64,000 nucleotides of DNA from Pantoea trifolii (GCF_024506435.1 NZ_JANIET010000002.1:620001-684000), one strand, 5' to 3'; shown: positions 28,269 to 37,644, counted from the first letter of the stretch. The notes: generated by a model from the sequence alone, not told the origin. Made by a program: numbers and translations.

Positions 28269-29459
28269 ATGACAATGAAAACCGGTGCACGCATTCTTGC
28301 CCTTTCCGCCCTCACGGCCGTGCTGTTTTCAGCTTCTGCCGTTGCAAAGATTGAAGAGGGAAAGCTGGTCATCTGGATCAACGGCGACAAGGGCTACAAT
28401 GGCCTGGCTGAAGTGGGTAAAAAGTTTGAGCAGGAAACCGGCATCAAAGTGACGGTTGAGCATCCGGACAAAATGGAAGAGAAGTATCCGCAGGTTGCCG
28501 CCACCGGCGATGGCCCGGACATCATCTTCTGGGCACACGATCGTTTCGGCGGTTACGCGCAGTCAGGCTTGTTAGCGGAGATTTCGCCGGATGCGCGCTT
28601 CCAGGAGAAAATCTTCCCGTTCACCTGGGACGCGGTGCGCTTCAACGGCAAGCTGATCGGTTATCCGATCTCGGTGGAATCCTTATCGCTCATCTACAAC
28701 AAAGATTTGCTGCCTGAGCCGCCAAAAACCTGGGAAGAGATCGCCGCCATTGATAAGAAAATGCGCGCGCAGGGCAAGAGCGCCATGATGTTTAATCTGC
28801 AGGAGCCGTATTTCACCTGGCCGCTGCAAGCGGCGGGCGGCGCTTATGCCTTTAAGCTCAACGATGGCCGCTACGACGTGAAAGATACCGGCGTGGATAA
28901 CGCGGGCGCCAAAGCGGGCATGAAATTCCTCGTTGATCAGGTGAAGGCCAAAACGCTGAATGCCGATACCGATTACTCCATCGCCGAAGCCGCCTTTAAC
29001 AAGGGGCAAACCGCCATGACCATCAACGGGCCATGGGCGTGGAGCAACATCGACAAGAGCAAAATCAATTACGGCGTCACGCTGCTGCCAACGCTGAACG
29101 GCAAAAACTCCAAAACCTTCGTCGGCGTGCTGAGTGCCGGCATCAATGCCGCCAGCCCGAACAAAGAGCTGGCCAAAGAGTTCCTGGAAAACTACCTGCT
29201 GACCGATTCTGGTCTTGATGCGGTCAACAAAGACAAACCGCTCGGCGCGGTGGCGCTGAAGTCGTTCCAGCAGACGCTGGAGAAGGATGAGCGTATCGCC
29301 GCCACCATGACCAACGCGCGTAACGGCGACATCATGCCGAACATCCCGCAGATGGCCGCCTTCTGGTACGCGATGCGCACCGCCACGCTGAATGCGCTGA
29401 GCGGACGTCAAAGCGTTGATGCGGCGCTGAAAGATGCGCAGGCACGACTCAACAAGTAA
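28269..29459 (+). CDS. malE: MalE, periplasmic maltose-binding protein
   Basis: 396 residues, the same as E. coli. The signal peptide (about 26 residues, ending SAVA) is followed by [20 protein letters not shown]. The ligand-binding residues lie in [27 protein letters not shown] and [11 protein letters not shown]. It captures maltose and maltodextrins in the periplasm and docks on MalFGK2. Start: two ATGs two codons apart (28269, 28275); AGGA before the first and GGAG before the second both fit, and the first gives the E. coli length. It is followed by an intercistronic hairpin before malF. Confidence 0.97.
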   Translation: MTMKTGARILALSALTAVLFSASAVAKIEEGKLVIWINGDKGYNGLAEVGKKFEQETGIKVTVEHPDKMEEKYPQVAATGDGPDIIFWAHDRFGGYAQSGLLAEISPDARFQEKIFPFTWDAVRFNGKLIGYPISVESLSLIYNKDLLPEPPKTWEEIAAIDKKMRAQGKSAMMFNLQEPYFTWPLQAAGGAYAFKLNDGRYDVKDTGVDNAGAKAGMKFLVDQVKAKTLNADTDYSIAEAAFNKGQTAMTINGPWAWSNIDKSKINYGVTLLPTLNGKNSKTFVGVLSAGINAASPNKELAKEFLENYLLTDSGLDAVNKDKPLGAVALKSFQQTLEKDERIAATMTNARNGDIMPNIPQMAAFWYAMRTATLNALSGRQSVDAALKDAQARLNK

Positions 29460-29471
29460 TCCTCTCTACCA

Positions 29472-29491
29472 GAGCCGGCGCAATCCGGCTC
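29472..29491 (+). repeat. Intercistronic hairpin malE-malF
   Basis: A perfect 7-bp stem, GAGCCGG (29472-29478) with CCGGCTC (29485-29491), in the 60-base malE-malF gap and without a T-run. In E. coli this gap holds REP sequences that protect malE mRNA and give much more MalE than MalF. A different sequence may do the same here. Confidence 0.65.
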
Positions 29492-29519
29492 GTTACTGGC
29501 TGTTAAGGAAAACCGCATC

Positions 29520-31040
29520 ATGTCAGGAAAACCGAAAACAGCACGGTTCAGCGCCGTGCTGAAGGCTCTTTTTCTCGGTATCTGCTGTCTGCTGGTCGGC
29601 TATCTGCTCGTGCTGATGTATGCAAAAGGTGAATATCTGTTTGCGCTGGTGACGCTGATTATCAGCGCCGTCGGCATCTGGATTTATGCCAATCGTCGCG
29701 CCTATGCCTGGCGCTATGTCTATCCCGGCCTCGCGGGGATGGCGCTGTTCGTGCTGTTTCCCCTCGCCTGCACCGTGGCGATTGCCTTTACCAACTACAG
29801 CAGCACCAATCAGCTGACGCTGGAACGCGCGCAACAGGTGTTGCTGAGCCGTCAATATCAGGACGGTTCGGCGCTGAACTTCTCATTGATTCCGGCGGGC
29901 GATCGCTGGCAGCTGGTACTGACCGAAGCGGCCAACGGGCAAACCTTCGTTTCGCCTGCGTTTGCTTTTGGCGGAGCGCAAAAGCTGAAACTGACCAGCG
30001 CCCCGCCACCGCCGGGCGAACGCGCCACGTTGCGCATCGTCACTACTAATCGTCAGGCGCTGAACCAGATTCAGGCCGAACTGCCGGATGGCCGCCAGGT
30101 GGTGATGAGTTCGCTGCGCCAGTTCTCCGGCACGCGCCCGTTGTATGTGCTGCAAGCCAACGGCGATCTGAAAAATCAGCAAAGCGGCGCGCTATATCAG
30201 GCTAATCGTGAGAGTGGTTTCTATCAGAACAGCAGCGGCGAAGCGCTGAGCCCGGGCTTCACGGTGAATACCGGCTGGAAGAATTTCATTCGCGTGTTTA
30301 CCGATGAAGGGATTCAAAAGCCGTTTCTGGCGATCTTTGGCTGGACGCTGCTGTTTTCCTTCATAACGGTGATTCTCACCGTGGCGGTCGGCATGGTGCT
30401 GGCGTGTCTGGTGCAGTGGGACGCGCTGAAAGGCAAAGCGGTGTATCGCGTGATGCTGATTTTGCCTTACGCCGTGCCCGCCTTTATCTCGATACTGATC
30501 TTCAAAGGCTTGTTCAACCAGAGCTTCGGTGAAATCAACGTGATGCTGCAAGCGCTGTTTGGCTTCCAGCCCGCGTGGTTCAGCGATCCAACGCTGGCGC
30601 GCACCATGCTGATTATTGTGAATACCTGGCTCGGTTATCCCTACATGATGATTCTCTGCATGGGGCTGCTGAAAGCGATTCCGGACGATCTCTATGAAGC
30701 CTCGGCGATGGACGGTGCCGGGCCGCTGCAGAACTTCTTCCTGATTACCCTGCCGCTGCTGTTGAAGCCGCTGATGCCGCTGATGATCGCCAGTTTTGCC
30801 TTTAACTTTAATAACTTTGTGCTGGTACAGCTGCTGACCAACGGCGGACCGGATCGAATCGGCACCACCACGCCAGCCGGTTACACCGATTTGCTGGTCA
30901 ATTACACCTGGCGCATTGCGTTTGAAGGTGGCGGCGGGCAGGACTTTGGTCTGGCGGCGGCGATTGCCACGCTGATCTTCCTGCTGGTGGGCGCGCTGGC
31001 GGTGATCAATCTTAAAGCCGTGCGGATGAAATTCGATTAA
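29520..31040 (+). CDS. malF: MalF, maltose ABC transporter permease
   Basis: 506 residues (E. coli 514). Eight membrane segments are predicted, with the large periplasmic P2 domain after the third (about 95-270) that contacts MalE. The EAA loop is YEASAMDGAGPLQNFFLITLP near residue 395. The extreme N-terminus is shorter and differs from E. coli. It pairs with MalG to form the channel above the MalK dimer. Confidence 0.97.
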   Translation: MSGKPKTARFSAVLKALFLGICCLLVGYLLVLMYAKGEYLFALVTLIISAVGIWIYANRRAYAWRYVYPGLAGMALFVLFPLACTVAIAFTNYSSTNQLTLERAQQVLLSRQYQDGSALNFSLIPAGDRWQLVLTEAANGQTFVSPAFAFGGAQKLKLTSAPPPPGERATLRIVTTNRQALNQIQAELPDGRQVVMSSLRQFSGTRPLYVLQANGDLKNQQSGALYQANRESGFYQNSSGEALSPGFTVNTGWKNFIRVFTDEGIQKPFLAIFGWTLLFSFITVILTVAVGMVLACLVQWDALKGKAVYRVMLILPYAVPAFISILIFKGLFNQSFGEINVMLQALFGFQPAWFSDPTLARTMLIIVNTWLGYPYMMILCMGLLKAIPDDLYEASAMDGAGPLQNFFLITLPLLLKPLMPLMIASFAFNFNNFVLVQLLTNGGPDRIGTTTPAGYTDLLVNYTWRIAFEGGGGQDFGLAAAIATLIFLLVGALAVINLKAVRMKFD

Positions 31041-31049
31041 GGAGGCGTT

Positions 31050-31940
31050 ATGGCTATGGTGCAACCCAAATCGCAAAAGCTGCGTCTGTTGATGACGCAT
31101 CTGCTGCTGCTGATATTTATTGCGGGAATCCTGTTTCCGCTGCTGATGGTCTTCGCCATCTCACTGCGCGCCGGTAACTTCGCCACCGGCTCGCTGATCC
31201 CGGAGCAGATTTCCTGGGAACACTGGCAGCTGGCGTTAGGTTTCAGCGTGGAGCACGCCGATGGCCGCGTGACGCCGCCGCCCTTCCCGGTGCTGCTCTG
31301 GCTGTGGAACTCGGTGAAAATCGCCGCCATCAGCGCGATTGGCATTGTGGCGCTTTCCACTACCTGCGCATATGCCTTTGCACGTATGCGTTTTGCCGGG
31401 CGCGCCACGCTGTTAAAAGGCATGCTGATTTTCCAGATGTTCCCGGCCGTGCTGTCGCTGGTGGCACTGTATGCGCTGTTTGATCGTCTGGGACAATATC
31501 TGCCGTTTATCGGCCTGAATACGCATGGCGGTGTGATCTTTGCTTATCTCGGCGGCATTGCCCTGCACGTCTGGACTATTAAAGGCTATTTCGAAACCAT
31601 CGACGGTTCACTGGAAGAGGCCGCCGCACTGGATGGTGCTACGCCGTGGCAGGCGTTCCGGCTGGTGCTGCTGCCGCTCTCGGTGCCGATTCTGGCGGTG
31701 GTATTTATTCTGGCGTTTATCGCTGCGGTTACTGAAGTGCCGGTCGCGTCGCTGCTTTTGCGCGATGTAAATAGCTACACGCTGGCGGTCGGCATGCAGC
31801 AATATTTGAACCCGCAAAACTATCTGTGGGGCGACTTTGCCGCGGCGGCGGTGCTCTCTGCGATTCCAATTACGCTGGTGTTCCTGCTGGCACAGCGTTG
31901 GCTGGTCAGCGGCTTGACGGCAGGCGGCGTGAAAGGGTAA
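31050..31940 (+). CDS. malG: MalG, maltose ABC transporter permease
   Basis: 296 residues, as in E. coli. Six membrane segments. The EAA motif [24 protein letters not shown] is near residue 190. The C-terminal tail GGVKG inserts into the transporter in the E. coli structure. AGGAGG is seven bases before the ATG. Last gene of malEFG, followed by a strong terminator. Confidence 0.97.
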   Translation: MAMVQPKSQKLRLLMTHLLLLIFIAGILFPLLMVFAISLRAGNFATGSLIPEQISWEHWQLALGFSVEHADGRVTPPPFPVLLWLWNSVKIAAISAIGIVALSTTCAYAFARMRFAGRATLLKGMLIFQMFPAVLSLVALYALFDRLGQYLPFIGLNTHGGVIFAYLGGIALHVWTIKGYFETIDGSLEEAAALDGATPWQAFRLVLLPLSVPILAVVFILAFIAAVTEVPVASLLLRDVNSYTLAVGMQQYLNPQNYLWGDFAAAAVLSAIPITLVFLLAQRWLVSGLTAGGVKG

Positions 31941-31989
31941 CCCGTTTATTATCCTCCTTCCTCAATGTTCACTGCAGTTGAGGGTTTTG

Positions 31990-32012
31990 GCGGCCTTCGG
32001 GCCGCTTTTTTT
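31990..32012 (+). terminator. Rho-independent terminator of malEFG
   Basis: GCGGCC/GGCCGC stem with a TTCG loop followed by seven T. A second weaker stem (CCTCA/TGAGG, near 31960-31983) precedes it. Confidence 0.93.
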
Positions 32013-32024
32013 ATGGGGTGAGCG

Positions 32025-32555
32025 TTAATTAGCACGCTGTTCATCCATTATTTTTAAATACAGATCGTAATTTTCCTGATCAAAGCAGACTAAATTGACT
32101 TGCTCGATATTTGGGTTATCACGTAAACATTGGTTAATCACACCCAATGCGATTTCAGCCGCCAGCACTTTCGGAAATCTGTATATGCCGGTGCTGATAT
32201 TGGGAAACGAAACGGTATGAATGCCATATTTTTCGACCAGTTTAAAACAGCTCAGGTAGGCATTTTTCAACAGCGTTTCTTCGTCATGTCTTCCGTCATG
32301 CCAATGTGGGCCAACGGTGTGAATGACGTATTTTGCTGGCAAATTACCCGCCGTGGTGATCACTGCATCTCCGACTTTACAGCCACCTTGTCGATTCCTG
32401 ATTTTCTGACACTCAGCCAAAATTGCTGGCCCACCCGCACGATGGATGGCGCCATCAACTCCGCCGCCGCCCAGCAAGGATGTGTTGGCGGCGTTAACAA
32501 TGGCATCAGCTGGAACTTTGGTTATATCTTCTTTGAGCAAGGCGATTTTGTTCAT
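32025..32555 (-). CDS. ymdB: Macrodomain protein, YmdB-like O-acetyl-ADP-ribose deacetylase
   Basis: 176 residues, a single macrodomain. DAIVNAANTSLLGGGGVDGAIHRAGG carries the ADP-ribose-binding Asn/Asp residues, VIHTVGPHW is the central strand and SFPNISTGIYRFP the phosphate loop. E. coli YmdB (177 aa) hydrolyses O-acetyl-ADP-ribose and modulates RNase III. The start is at ATG 32555 with GAGGA eleven bases upstream; an extension to 32603 has no family support. It lies 40 bases behind the orphan hcp gene on the same strand, so it may be co-transcribed. It could be a housekeeping gene or, less likely, part of the cargo module. Confidence 0.88.
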   Translation of the reverse strand: MNKIALLKEDITKVPADAIVNAANTSLLGGGGVDGAIHRAGGPAILAECQKIRNRQGGCKVGDAVITTAGNLPAKYVIHTVGPHWHDGRHDEETLLKNAYLSCFKLVEKYGIHTVSFPNISTGIYRFPKVLAAEIALGVINQCLRDNPNIEQVNLVCFDQENYDLYLKIMDEQRAN

Positions 32556-32595
32556 GTTACTTATAATCCTCAGCGTCAGCAGTCTTAGCCAGAAG

Positions 32596-33075
32596 TTAAG
32601 CAATCATCCTCTCATTCCATCCGTCCTTAAACACAATATTGCCGTCCACGTATTTCCATGTGATCGTTTCATATCGTAGCTCAATATTTTCCAGATGCGT
32701 GCTGGTCTGGCCGTTTGGCAACAGGGCCGGAGAGATGCTGGAGATTTTGACGTTTTCCAACAGAATATTGAAATACTCAACCTCAATGCCCGCTTCGTTA
32801 ATTCGGTACATCTTGATGGTCGCTGATTTCAGCGTACGGGCCTGGCACAATGCACGAAACAGTACCGGTGTTGTTCTATCAAACTCCTTTTGAACGGATA
32901 TCGGTGCATGAATCCTCGTGGCTGTCAGCCTTCCTGTGTGCGGATCCACCGGGATTGTGATGTTATGCATCACCGTGTTCAGTTCAATCGAACCGAGGCG
33001 GGTCGGCATCATGCACGAACCCACAATCGGAGAACCACTTTCATCTTCTAACCAGATATGTGCTGGAGTTGACAT
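32596..33075 (-). CDS. hcp: Orphan Hcp (type VI secretion tube protein family)
   Basis: 159 residues, whole-length Hcp family. It opens with MSTPAHIWLEDESGSPIVGS, then SIELNTVMHNITIPVDPHTGRLTATRIHAPI, and ends ITWKYVDGNIVFKDGWNE. Hcp hexamers form the type VI tube and carry small effectors in their lumen. No other type VI structural gene (tssB, tssC, tssM, vgrG) is in the window, so this is an orphan copy. AAAGGA is six bases before the ATG. It follows two membrane-protein genes by 15 bases on the same strand. Confidence 0.9.
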   Translation of the reverse strand: MSTPAHIWLEDESGSPIVGSCMMPTRLGSIELNTVMHNITIPVDPHTGRLTATRIHAPISVQKEFDRTTPVLFRALCQARTLKSATIKMYRINEAGIEVEYFNILLENVKISSISPALLPNGQTSTHLENIELRYETITWKYVDGNIVFKDGWNERMIA

Positions 33076-33090
33076 ATTTAATCCTTTAAA

Positions 33091-33276
33091 TTAACGAAAC
33101 TTATAAATAAAAAATGTCAGAGCGCATAGATAAAATATTCCCACGCTCAACATTCCACTATCTGGGTAATAAATTACCTTTAACACTCCAAATATTAAAG
33201 TAGTAATAATCGGGCCATAGATACATAACAAAAACTTTCCTTCAGTTATTAACCACTGTTTTAAAAATCTCTTCAT
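33091..33276 (-). CDS. Small membrane protein (61 aa), possible immunity or partner protein
   Basis: A 61-residue protein with two hydrophobic helices (FLLCIYGPIITTLIFGVLKVI and MLSVGIFYLCALTFFIYKF) joined by a short YYPDSG loop and flanked by basic ends. No family is recognised. Its start overlaps the stop of the preceding 232-aa gene as ATGA, so translation is probably coupled. It sits between a glycine-rich membrane protein and hcp. This fits an inner-membrane immunity protein for a pore-type effector, but that is inference. Confidence 0.7.
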   Translation of the reverse strand: MKRFLKQWLITEGKFLLCIYGPIITTLIFGVLKVIYYPDSGMLSVGIFYLCALTFFIYKFR

Positions 33277-33971
33277 ACCTTGCCCATTAATTTCATTAAA
33301 ACTTCAGCGATCTCATAATCTGATAGCCATTCGTTTTTAAGTGCGCCTGCACGCATTATTGAATTTTCAACAAGGAAATACATCATTTCAAGCTCACGAA
33401 CATATAATGCATGATAATAATGCGGATGCATTAACTGCAGGCGCTTCGCGCTGTCTGCTGCATTCTGAACTACACCATATATTCCCAAGCCTCCAGCCGC
33501 AACCCCAACGACTCGTCCAATATTTCTTCCAATAGGTAATGTAATATTAAGTCCAGCTACAACTGCAAGAGTCGCACCCAGACTAAATGAAGATGAAGTG
33601 AGTGTACTTGCAGCGATATGAATGTTGGCCCGCATTAGATGCATTTTTATTACTTCAATCTGCCGGAAATTTCTGTTTTGCAATTGATAATCTAAGTATA
33701 TTTTTAGCAACGAAAAAACAATATTTCGCTCTTTAACTAACTGCGCTACCCCCATCAGGAATCGATTATCTTCGATCGCCTGTTTTTTACAGACATCATA
33801 ATATTCATCAGTAAAACACGATGCATAAAATGAAAGCCTGGTCGCGCCTTTATTGATCTTACTAACCTGATCGGAAACTGCATCAATAACGCCGGAAACG
33901 GCGTTATCGAGCTTTTCTGCCAGAATCCTTTGCGCCTGAAGCTGCTTTATGACCGCATCACTGTGGTACAT
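33273..33971 (-). CDS. Unknown 232-aa protein with glycine-rich membrane region; candidate type VI cargo
   Basis: Residues 1-110 are charged and helical. About 110-165 is hydrophobic and glycine-rich (FSLGATLAVVAGLNITLPIG, then VVGVAAGGLGIYGVVQNA). The C-terminal ~65 residues are amphipathic. There is no signal peptide and no known enzymatic motif. The gene is AT-rich compared with its surroundings and is followed by a coupled 61-aa membrane protein and an orphan hcp. Small membrane-active effectors with membrane immunity proteins are known among type VI cargo (for example Serratia Ssp6/Sip6, of similar size). I see no sequence proof of homology to them. Confidence 0.65.
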   Translation of the reverse strand: MYHSDAVIKQLQAQRILAEKLDNAVSGVIDAVSDQVSKINKGATRLSFYASCFTDEYYDVCKKQAIEDNRFLMGVAQLVKERNIVFSLLKIYLDYQLQNRNFRQIEVIKMHLMRANIHIAASTLTSSSFSLGATLAVVAGLNITLPIGRNIGRVVGVAAGGLGIYGVVQNAADSAKRLQLMHPHYYHALYVRELEMMYFLVENSIMRAGALKNEWLSDYEIAEVLMKLMGKV

Positions 33972-34220
33972 ATATATCCCTGTAGTTAATTCCGTTAACC
34001 ATGAAAACTATAGGGTAATGATATTACTCCGTGAAGATAAATTTTGACCAGATGTGATCCTTATTCATAAAAATAAGGATGTGTAAATTCGCACTTAATT
34101 GTGTGTTTTACTCGTTTCAGTAAAGAAAATACTTAGAGGCGTTAGCGTGTGAAATATCTACTATTTAATACGTAGTTGCGTACAGATATATATCATTTGT
34201 CTTAAGCTTATTAATGCGAT
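33972..34220. other. AT-rich promoter region upstream of the 232-aa gene
   Basis: A 250-base AT-rich stretch with no gene. It contains the presumed promoter of the hcp-containing operon; no confident -35/-10 pair was chosen. A palindromic repeat bounds it on the right. Confidence 0.4.
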
Positions 34221-34244
34221 ACGGTCGCCATAAATGGTGACCGT
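34221..34244. repeat. REP-like palindrome, type A arm
   Basis: ACGGTCGCCATAAATGGTGA then CCGT: the type A arm with one mismatch (GGTGACC for GGCGACC). It lies just beyond the 3' end of the SDR gene. Confidence 0.75.
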
Positions 34245-34249
34245 CCGGG

Positions 34250-35017
34250 TTAATTCATTACTAATCCGCCATCGACATATAACGTTTGCCCGGTGACAAA
34301 TTCGCTCCAGTCGGAGGCGAGGAACAGCACCGGGCCGGTGACATCTTCCGGGCGCGCAATGCGCCGCAGCGGCGTTTGCGCGGTGAGGAAATCGCGCACC
34401 TCTTCGCGTGTAGACTGGCTGGCATCGGTGGGATACACCAAACCAGGCGCGACGCAGTTAACACTAATCCCCAGCGGGCCAAGCTCCGTCGCAAGCGTGC
34501 GGCTAAAGCCGGTCAATGCGGCTTTAGCGGTGATGTAATCGTGATACGGCACCGAAGGACGCGCTACCAAATCGCTGGTCAGATTGACGATACTGCCGCG
34601 CACGCGCGCACGCATTAAAGGCAGCGCCGCCTGGCAGACGTTATACGCGGCTTTTACCGCGCCATCGAACTGCGACTGATAGCCCGACCATGGCGTTTCC
34701 CAAAAGCGTGAACGATTTTCGGTGTCGAAAACGTATGGTGCGAAAGCATTGTTGATCACCGCATCGAGGCGGCCGGTGGCGTTGACGATCTGCTCCATCA
34801 TCGCGTTGACCTGCTGCACACAGGTGACATCTGCGGCAATCGCCAATGCGTCGCCGCCTAATGCGCGGCACTCTGCAACTACGCCCGCTGCAGCAGCTTC
34901 ATTGCGCAAATAGTTCACCACCACGAATGCGCCTTCAGCGGCGAAGGCTTTAGCGATTGCCGCACCAATGCCGCGACTTGCACCGGTTACCAGAACGGTT
35001 TGGTTGGAGAATTTCAT
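34250..35017 (-). CDS. SDR family oxidoreductase (FabG-like), third gene of the TPP-riboswitch operon
   Basis: A classical short-chain dehydrogenase, 255 residues. The NAD(P)-binding TGASRGIGAAIAKAF lies at the N-terminus, NNAFAPY replaces the usual NNAG, a catalytic Ser region is NLTSDL, and YITAK gives the Tyr-Lys pair near 160. The C-terminal FVTGQTLYVDGG is family-typical. The substrate is unknown. It follows the LuxC-like reductase by 99 bases, a gap filled by a palindromic repeat. In context it could reduce the aldehyde made by that reductase to an alcohol; this is inference. Confidence 0.85.
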   Translation of the reverse strand: MKFSNQTVLVTGASRGIGAAIAKAFAAEGAFVVVNYLRNEAAAAGVVAECRALGGDALAIAADVTCVQQVNAMMEQIVNATGRLDAVINNAFAPYVFDTENRSRFWETPWSGYQSQFDGAVKAAYNVCQAALPLMRARVRGSIVNLTSDLVARPSVPYHDYITAKAALTGFSRTLATELGPLGISVNCVAPGLVYPTDASQSTREEVRDFLTAQTPLRRIARPEDVTGPVLFLASDWSEFVTGQTLYVDGGLVMN

Positions 35018-35051
35018 TGTTAATCCTTTGGATTAAGGTACGTTTCAACCA

Positions 35052-35113
35052 GGTGCGCATTAATGCGCACCCTACAAAACCGGTGCGTCGTAGGGTCGCC
35101 ATTCATGGCGACC
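35052..35113. repeat. Composite REP-like repeat, both arms
   Basis: Type B arm GGTGCGCATTAATGCGCACC (35052-35071) and type A arm GGTCGCCATTCATGGCGACC (35094-35113). The 22-base spacer starts CTAC and ends GTAG, so the inner flanks also pair. It lies within the operon, between the LuxC-like gene and the SDR gene. Confidence 0.85.
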
Positions 35114-35116
35114 GCG

Positions 35117-36565
35117 TCAGTCCGCATAAGGCGCAAACCCTTCTGCCGCCGCTTCTGCGCCCTGCTCGATCTCCGTGATGGTCACCAGATCGAGCAAACT
35201 AAAACGCCCGTCGTGATGCCAGCCCGCTTCCGGCGAGGTCATGTTGCCGAACGCGGCGATGCGGGTAACACCCACTTGCCCAAGAAGAGCGGAGATGCGG
35301 AACAACTCATTCGGCGCGGCCGCCACGCCTGCGGTTTGCAGAAAATGCCGCTGCTGCGCCACCAAATCGACCACTTCCTCCAGCGCATCCACGGACACCA
35401 CTTTCAAGGTGCGGCCCAGCGCAGCAGGCGATAAAGGTTCTGCAAGATCAACACTCACCACCGCCCAACTGTCTGCCGCCTCGCCATAAAGCGTACGATC
35501 TCCGCCCAGCGCACGGATCTCCTCGCCATTACGCCACGCGGCAATGCTGTTCGTCTCATCATTAGCCAGCGGACGGCGCGGATGTTTGTGCGCCAGCACG
35601 GCGAGTTCATGGGCGATATAGCTGGCGAACTCATCCGGCGACACCTTGCCGCCGCGCTCGACAAACAGCATCTGCGGCGAGTAGCAACCCGCCTGGTCGT
35701 AACGCATCACGTCATAGGCCACACGGCGCGCCAGCTCCGCGCCCTGCCGAGTATTTAACGCCGAACGCGCCACCATTCCGAAACTGATTTTGTGTCCGTG
35801 CGGCAGAAAGCGCGTGGTAACCGGCAAACGTTGTTGGATCGCCGCCAGCGTTGGGTTGCTGCCATAAGCCACCAGTGTATCGGGCTGGCGCAGCCAGGTT
35901 GGCTCGGTTTGCGCATCGCCGCCTTTCCACCACACCACCGCGATGCACTCGCCGAGTTTTGGATCGATTTCCGCCAGCAACTGCGTGAACCAGCTTGCCA
36001 TCAGCGGCTCATTGCCCGGCAGTTTGCCGATGGTGCCCGCCTTGACCAGCAGGCCGCAAATCAAACTCCACAGCGGCAAACCCGGCACGTTGCCCGCCCA
36101 GATATGCATCAACAATTGCGGGCCAAACGCGCGTGCAAAGCCGCCTTTGGGGCGTGGCTGGAAATCGTCGAGCATCTGCGGATCGGTGAAACCCTCCGCC
36201 AGAAAGCGCTTCAGCTGCGGCTGACGAAAGGTTTTCAGGTAGCCGGTGAGGCCAAGCCGCACCATGTCGGCATCGTAACCGGTGACGATGGGCAGCAGCT
36301 TTTCGGCTTTGATACGCAGTGGATGATGGCGATCGAGCAGTCGCGCCACCGCTTCATCAATGATGGCGATGATCTGCGCAACGCTCAGCTGGTGGAGATA
36401 AGCGCGGGCGTTGCTGCGGATGCGCGCTGCGAGCGCCGTGATCTGCGCGTCATCAAGTTGCGGAACGCTAACCTCGAGGCTTGCGCCACGATGATTGAAA
36501 CTCAGCGTATGCCACTGCACTTCGTCGGCGGAAAGGCCCGGCAGATGTCCGGCAACTTCCTTCAC
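35117..36565 (-). CDS. LuxC-like acyl-CoA reductase
   Basis: 482 residues, acyl-CoA reductase (LuxC) family of the aldehyde dehydrogenase superfamily. It reduces an activated acyl group to the aldehyde with NADPH. Seen: the nucleotide-binding GNVPGLPLWSLICGLL region near 165, and the nucleophilic Cys in YDQAGCYSPQ near 295. The C-terminal part contains the family segment RIAAFGNMTSPEAGWHHDG. The start overlaps the end of the LuxE-like gene by four bases. The pair LuxE-LuxC forms a fatty-acid reductase in luminous bacteria; no luxAB luciferase is present here. Confidence 0.87.
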   Translation of the reverse strand: MKEVAGHLPGLSADEVQWHTLSFNHRGASLEVSVPQLDDAQITALAARIRSNARAYLHQLSVAQIIAIIDEAVARLLDRHHPLRIKAEKLLPIVTGYDADMVRLGLTGYLKTFRQPQLKRFLAEGFTDPQMLDDFQPRPKGGFARAFGPQLLMHIWAGNVPGLPLWSLICGLLVKAGTIGKLPGNEPLMASWFTQLLAEIDPKLGECIAVVWWKGGDAQTEPTWLRQPDTLVAYGSNPTLAAIQQRLPVTTRFLPHGHKISFGMVARSALNTRQGAELARRVAYDVMRYDQAGCYSPQMLFVERGGKVSPDEFASYIAHELAVLAHKHPRRPLANDETNSIAAWRNGEEIRALGGDRTLYGEAADSWAVVSVDLAEPLSPAALGRTLKVVSVDALEEVVDLVAQQRHFLQTAGVAAAPNELFRISALLGQVGVTRIAAFGNMTSPEAGWHHDGRFSLLDLVTITEIEQGAEAAAEGFAPYAD

Positions 36566-37644
36566 AACTGTGCCTGCGCGCTGGCGAGAAACGCTGCCAT
36601 GGTCAGCGAACAGCCTTTGGCATCAGCGCCGGTCGCGCGTCCCAGCAGATGGAATCCGCCGGGCACGATCACGCCCGCATCTTCGGTTAACAAGGCGGAA
36701 ACCGAGTTGAAATGTGCCAGATCGTGATGCACTAGCACGCCAATCTCGCCGTCCGGCACATCATCACCGGTAAGCGGATTGACCACGCGCGTGCGGATCC
36801 AGTGCGGCCCGGATTTCACCGGCGGGCAGCGTTCATTGCCCGCATCGTAAAACTGCGTGCTGATTTCCGTCATACCGTACATGTTGATGCAGTGGGAACG
36901 CGGAATGCCGAAGGCGTGAGAGAGCGAAGCGTAGAAATCCTCTTCGCCAATCTCGCGCGACTGGCCTTTGAAACCGCCGGTATCGAGAATGCGACTGCCG
37001 GCAGGCAGCGCGAAGCGGCGTTGCTGGCGCTGCATTTCATCCAGCAGAGGCACGAAGCTGTAGCTGGCGCCCAGCAGCGCGTAAGGTTCGCCGCTTGCTT
37101 CGGCCTGCTCCAGTGCACTGAACAGACGATCTGTTTCGAGGCCATGCTCGCCCACCATTACTTCACTGTCTGGCGTGCCACACTCCTTCATTGCCAGGTC
37201 AAGGTAAGTCGCCAGCGAGGAGTTCGGCATCGCCGCGGTATCCGGGAACAAAATGCCCATGCGCATGCGTTCGCGGCCCGCCATAAAGCGACGGCGGAAG
37301 TTAAGCAGCATCGATTTTTTCCACACCTCCAGCGTCGGATGGTAGCTGCGCCCTTTTACCGTGCCGGTGGTGCCGCTGGTCATGAAGATCTCGGCAATCT
37401 GGTCAGTGGGACGGCAGCTGAGCGTCAGATCTTTGAAGGCGTTAATTGGGATAGCGGGAATGTTGCGCCAGCTTTTCACCGTCAGCGGCGTGCGTCCGCG
37501 CTGGATGGCGAAGCGGCGATAAGGTGGGTTGTGTGCGAACTGATAAGCGAAGATTTCGAGGGCCAGCTGATTGAAATCGTCGTCTGAAGCCTCTTCATGC
37601 TGCAGGAATGTCAGCAAAGCCTGGATGATGTGTGTTTCGTTCAT
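36562..37644 (-). CDS. LuxE-like acyl-protein synthetase / acid-activating enzyme
   Basis: 360 residues, LuxE/acyl-protein synthetase family (AMP-forming). The ATP-binding loop is IFMTSGTTGTVKGRS near 110. The core INMYGMTEISTQFYD gives the adenylation motif near 255, and HHDLAHFNSVSALLTEDAG follows. It activates a carboxylic acid as acyl-AMP and passes it to a thiol. The start is ATG 37644 with AAGGTGG upstream. The longer frame to 37761 would begin inside the riboswitch and is rejected. First gene of a three-gene operon led by a TPP riboswitch, so expression should fall when thiamine pyrophosphate is plentiful. Confidence 0.85.
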   Translation of the reverse strand: MNETHIIQALLTFLQHEEASDDDFNQLALEIFAYQFAHNPPYRRFAIQRGRTPLTVKSWRNIPAIPINAFKDLTLSCRPTDQIAEIFMTSGTTGTVKGRSYHPTLEVWKKSMLLNFRRRFMAGRERMRMGILFPDTAAMPNSSLATYLDLAMKECGTPDSEVMVGEHGLETDRLFSALEQAEASGEPYALLGASYSFVPLLDEMQRQQRRFALPAGSRILDTGGFKGQSREIGEEDFYASLSHAFGIPRSHCINMYGMTEISTQFYDAGNERCPPVKSGPHWIRTRVVNPLTGDDVPDGEIGVLVHHDLAHFNSVSALLTEDAGVIVPGGFHLLGRATGADAKGCSLTMAAFLASAQAQL

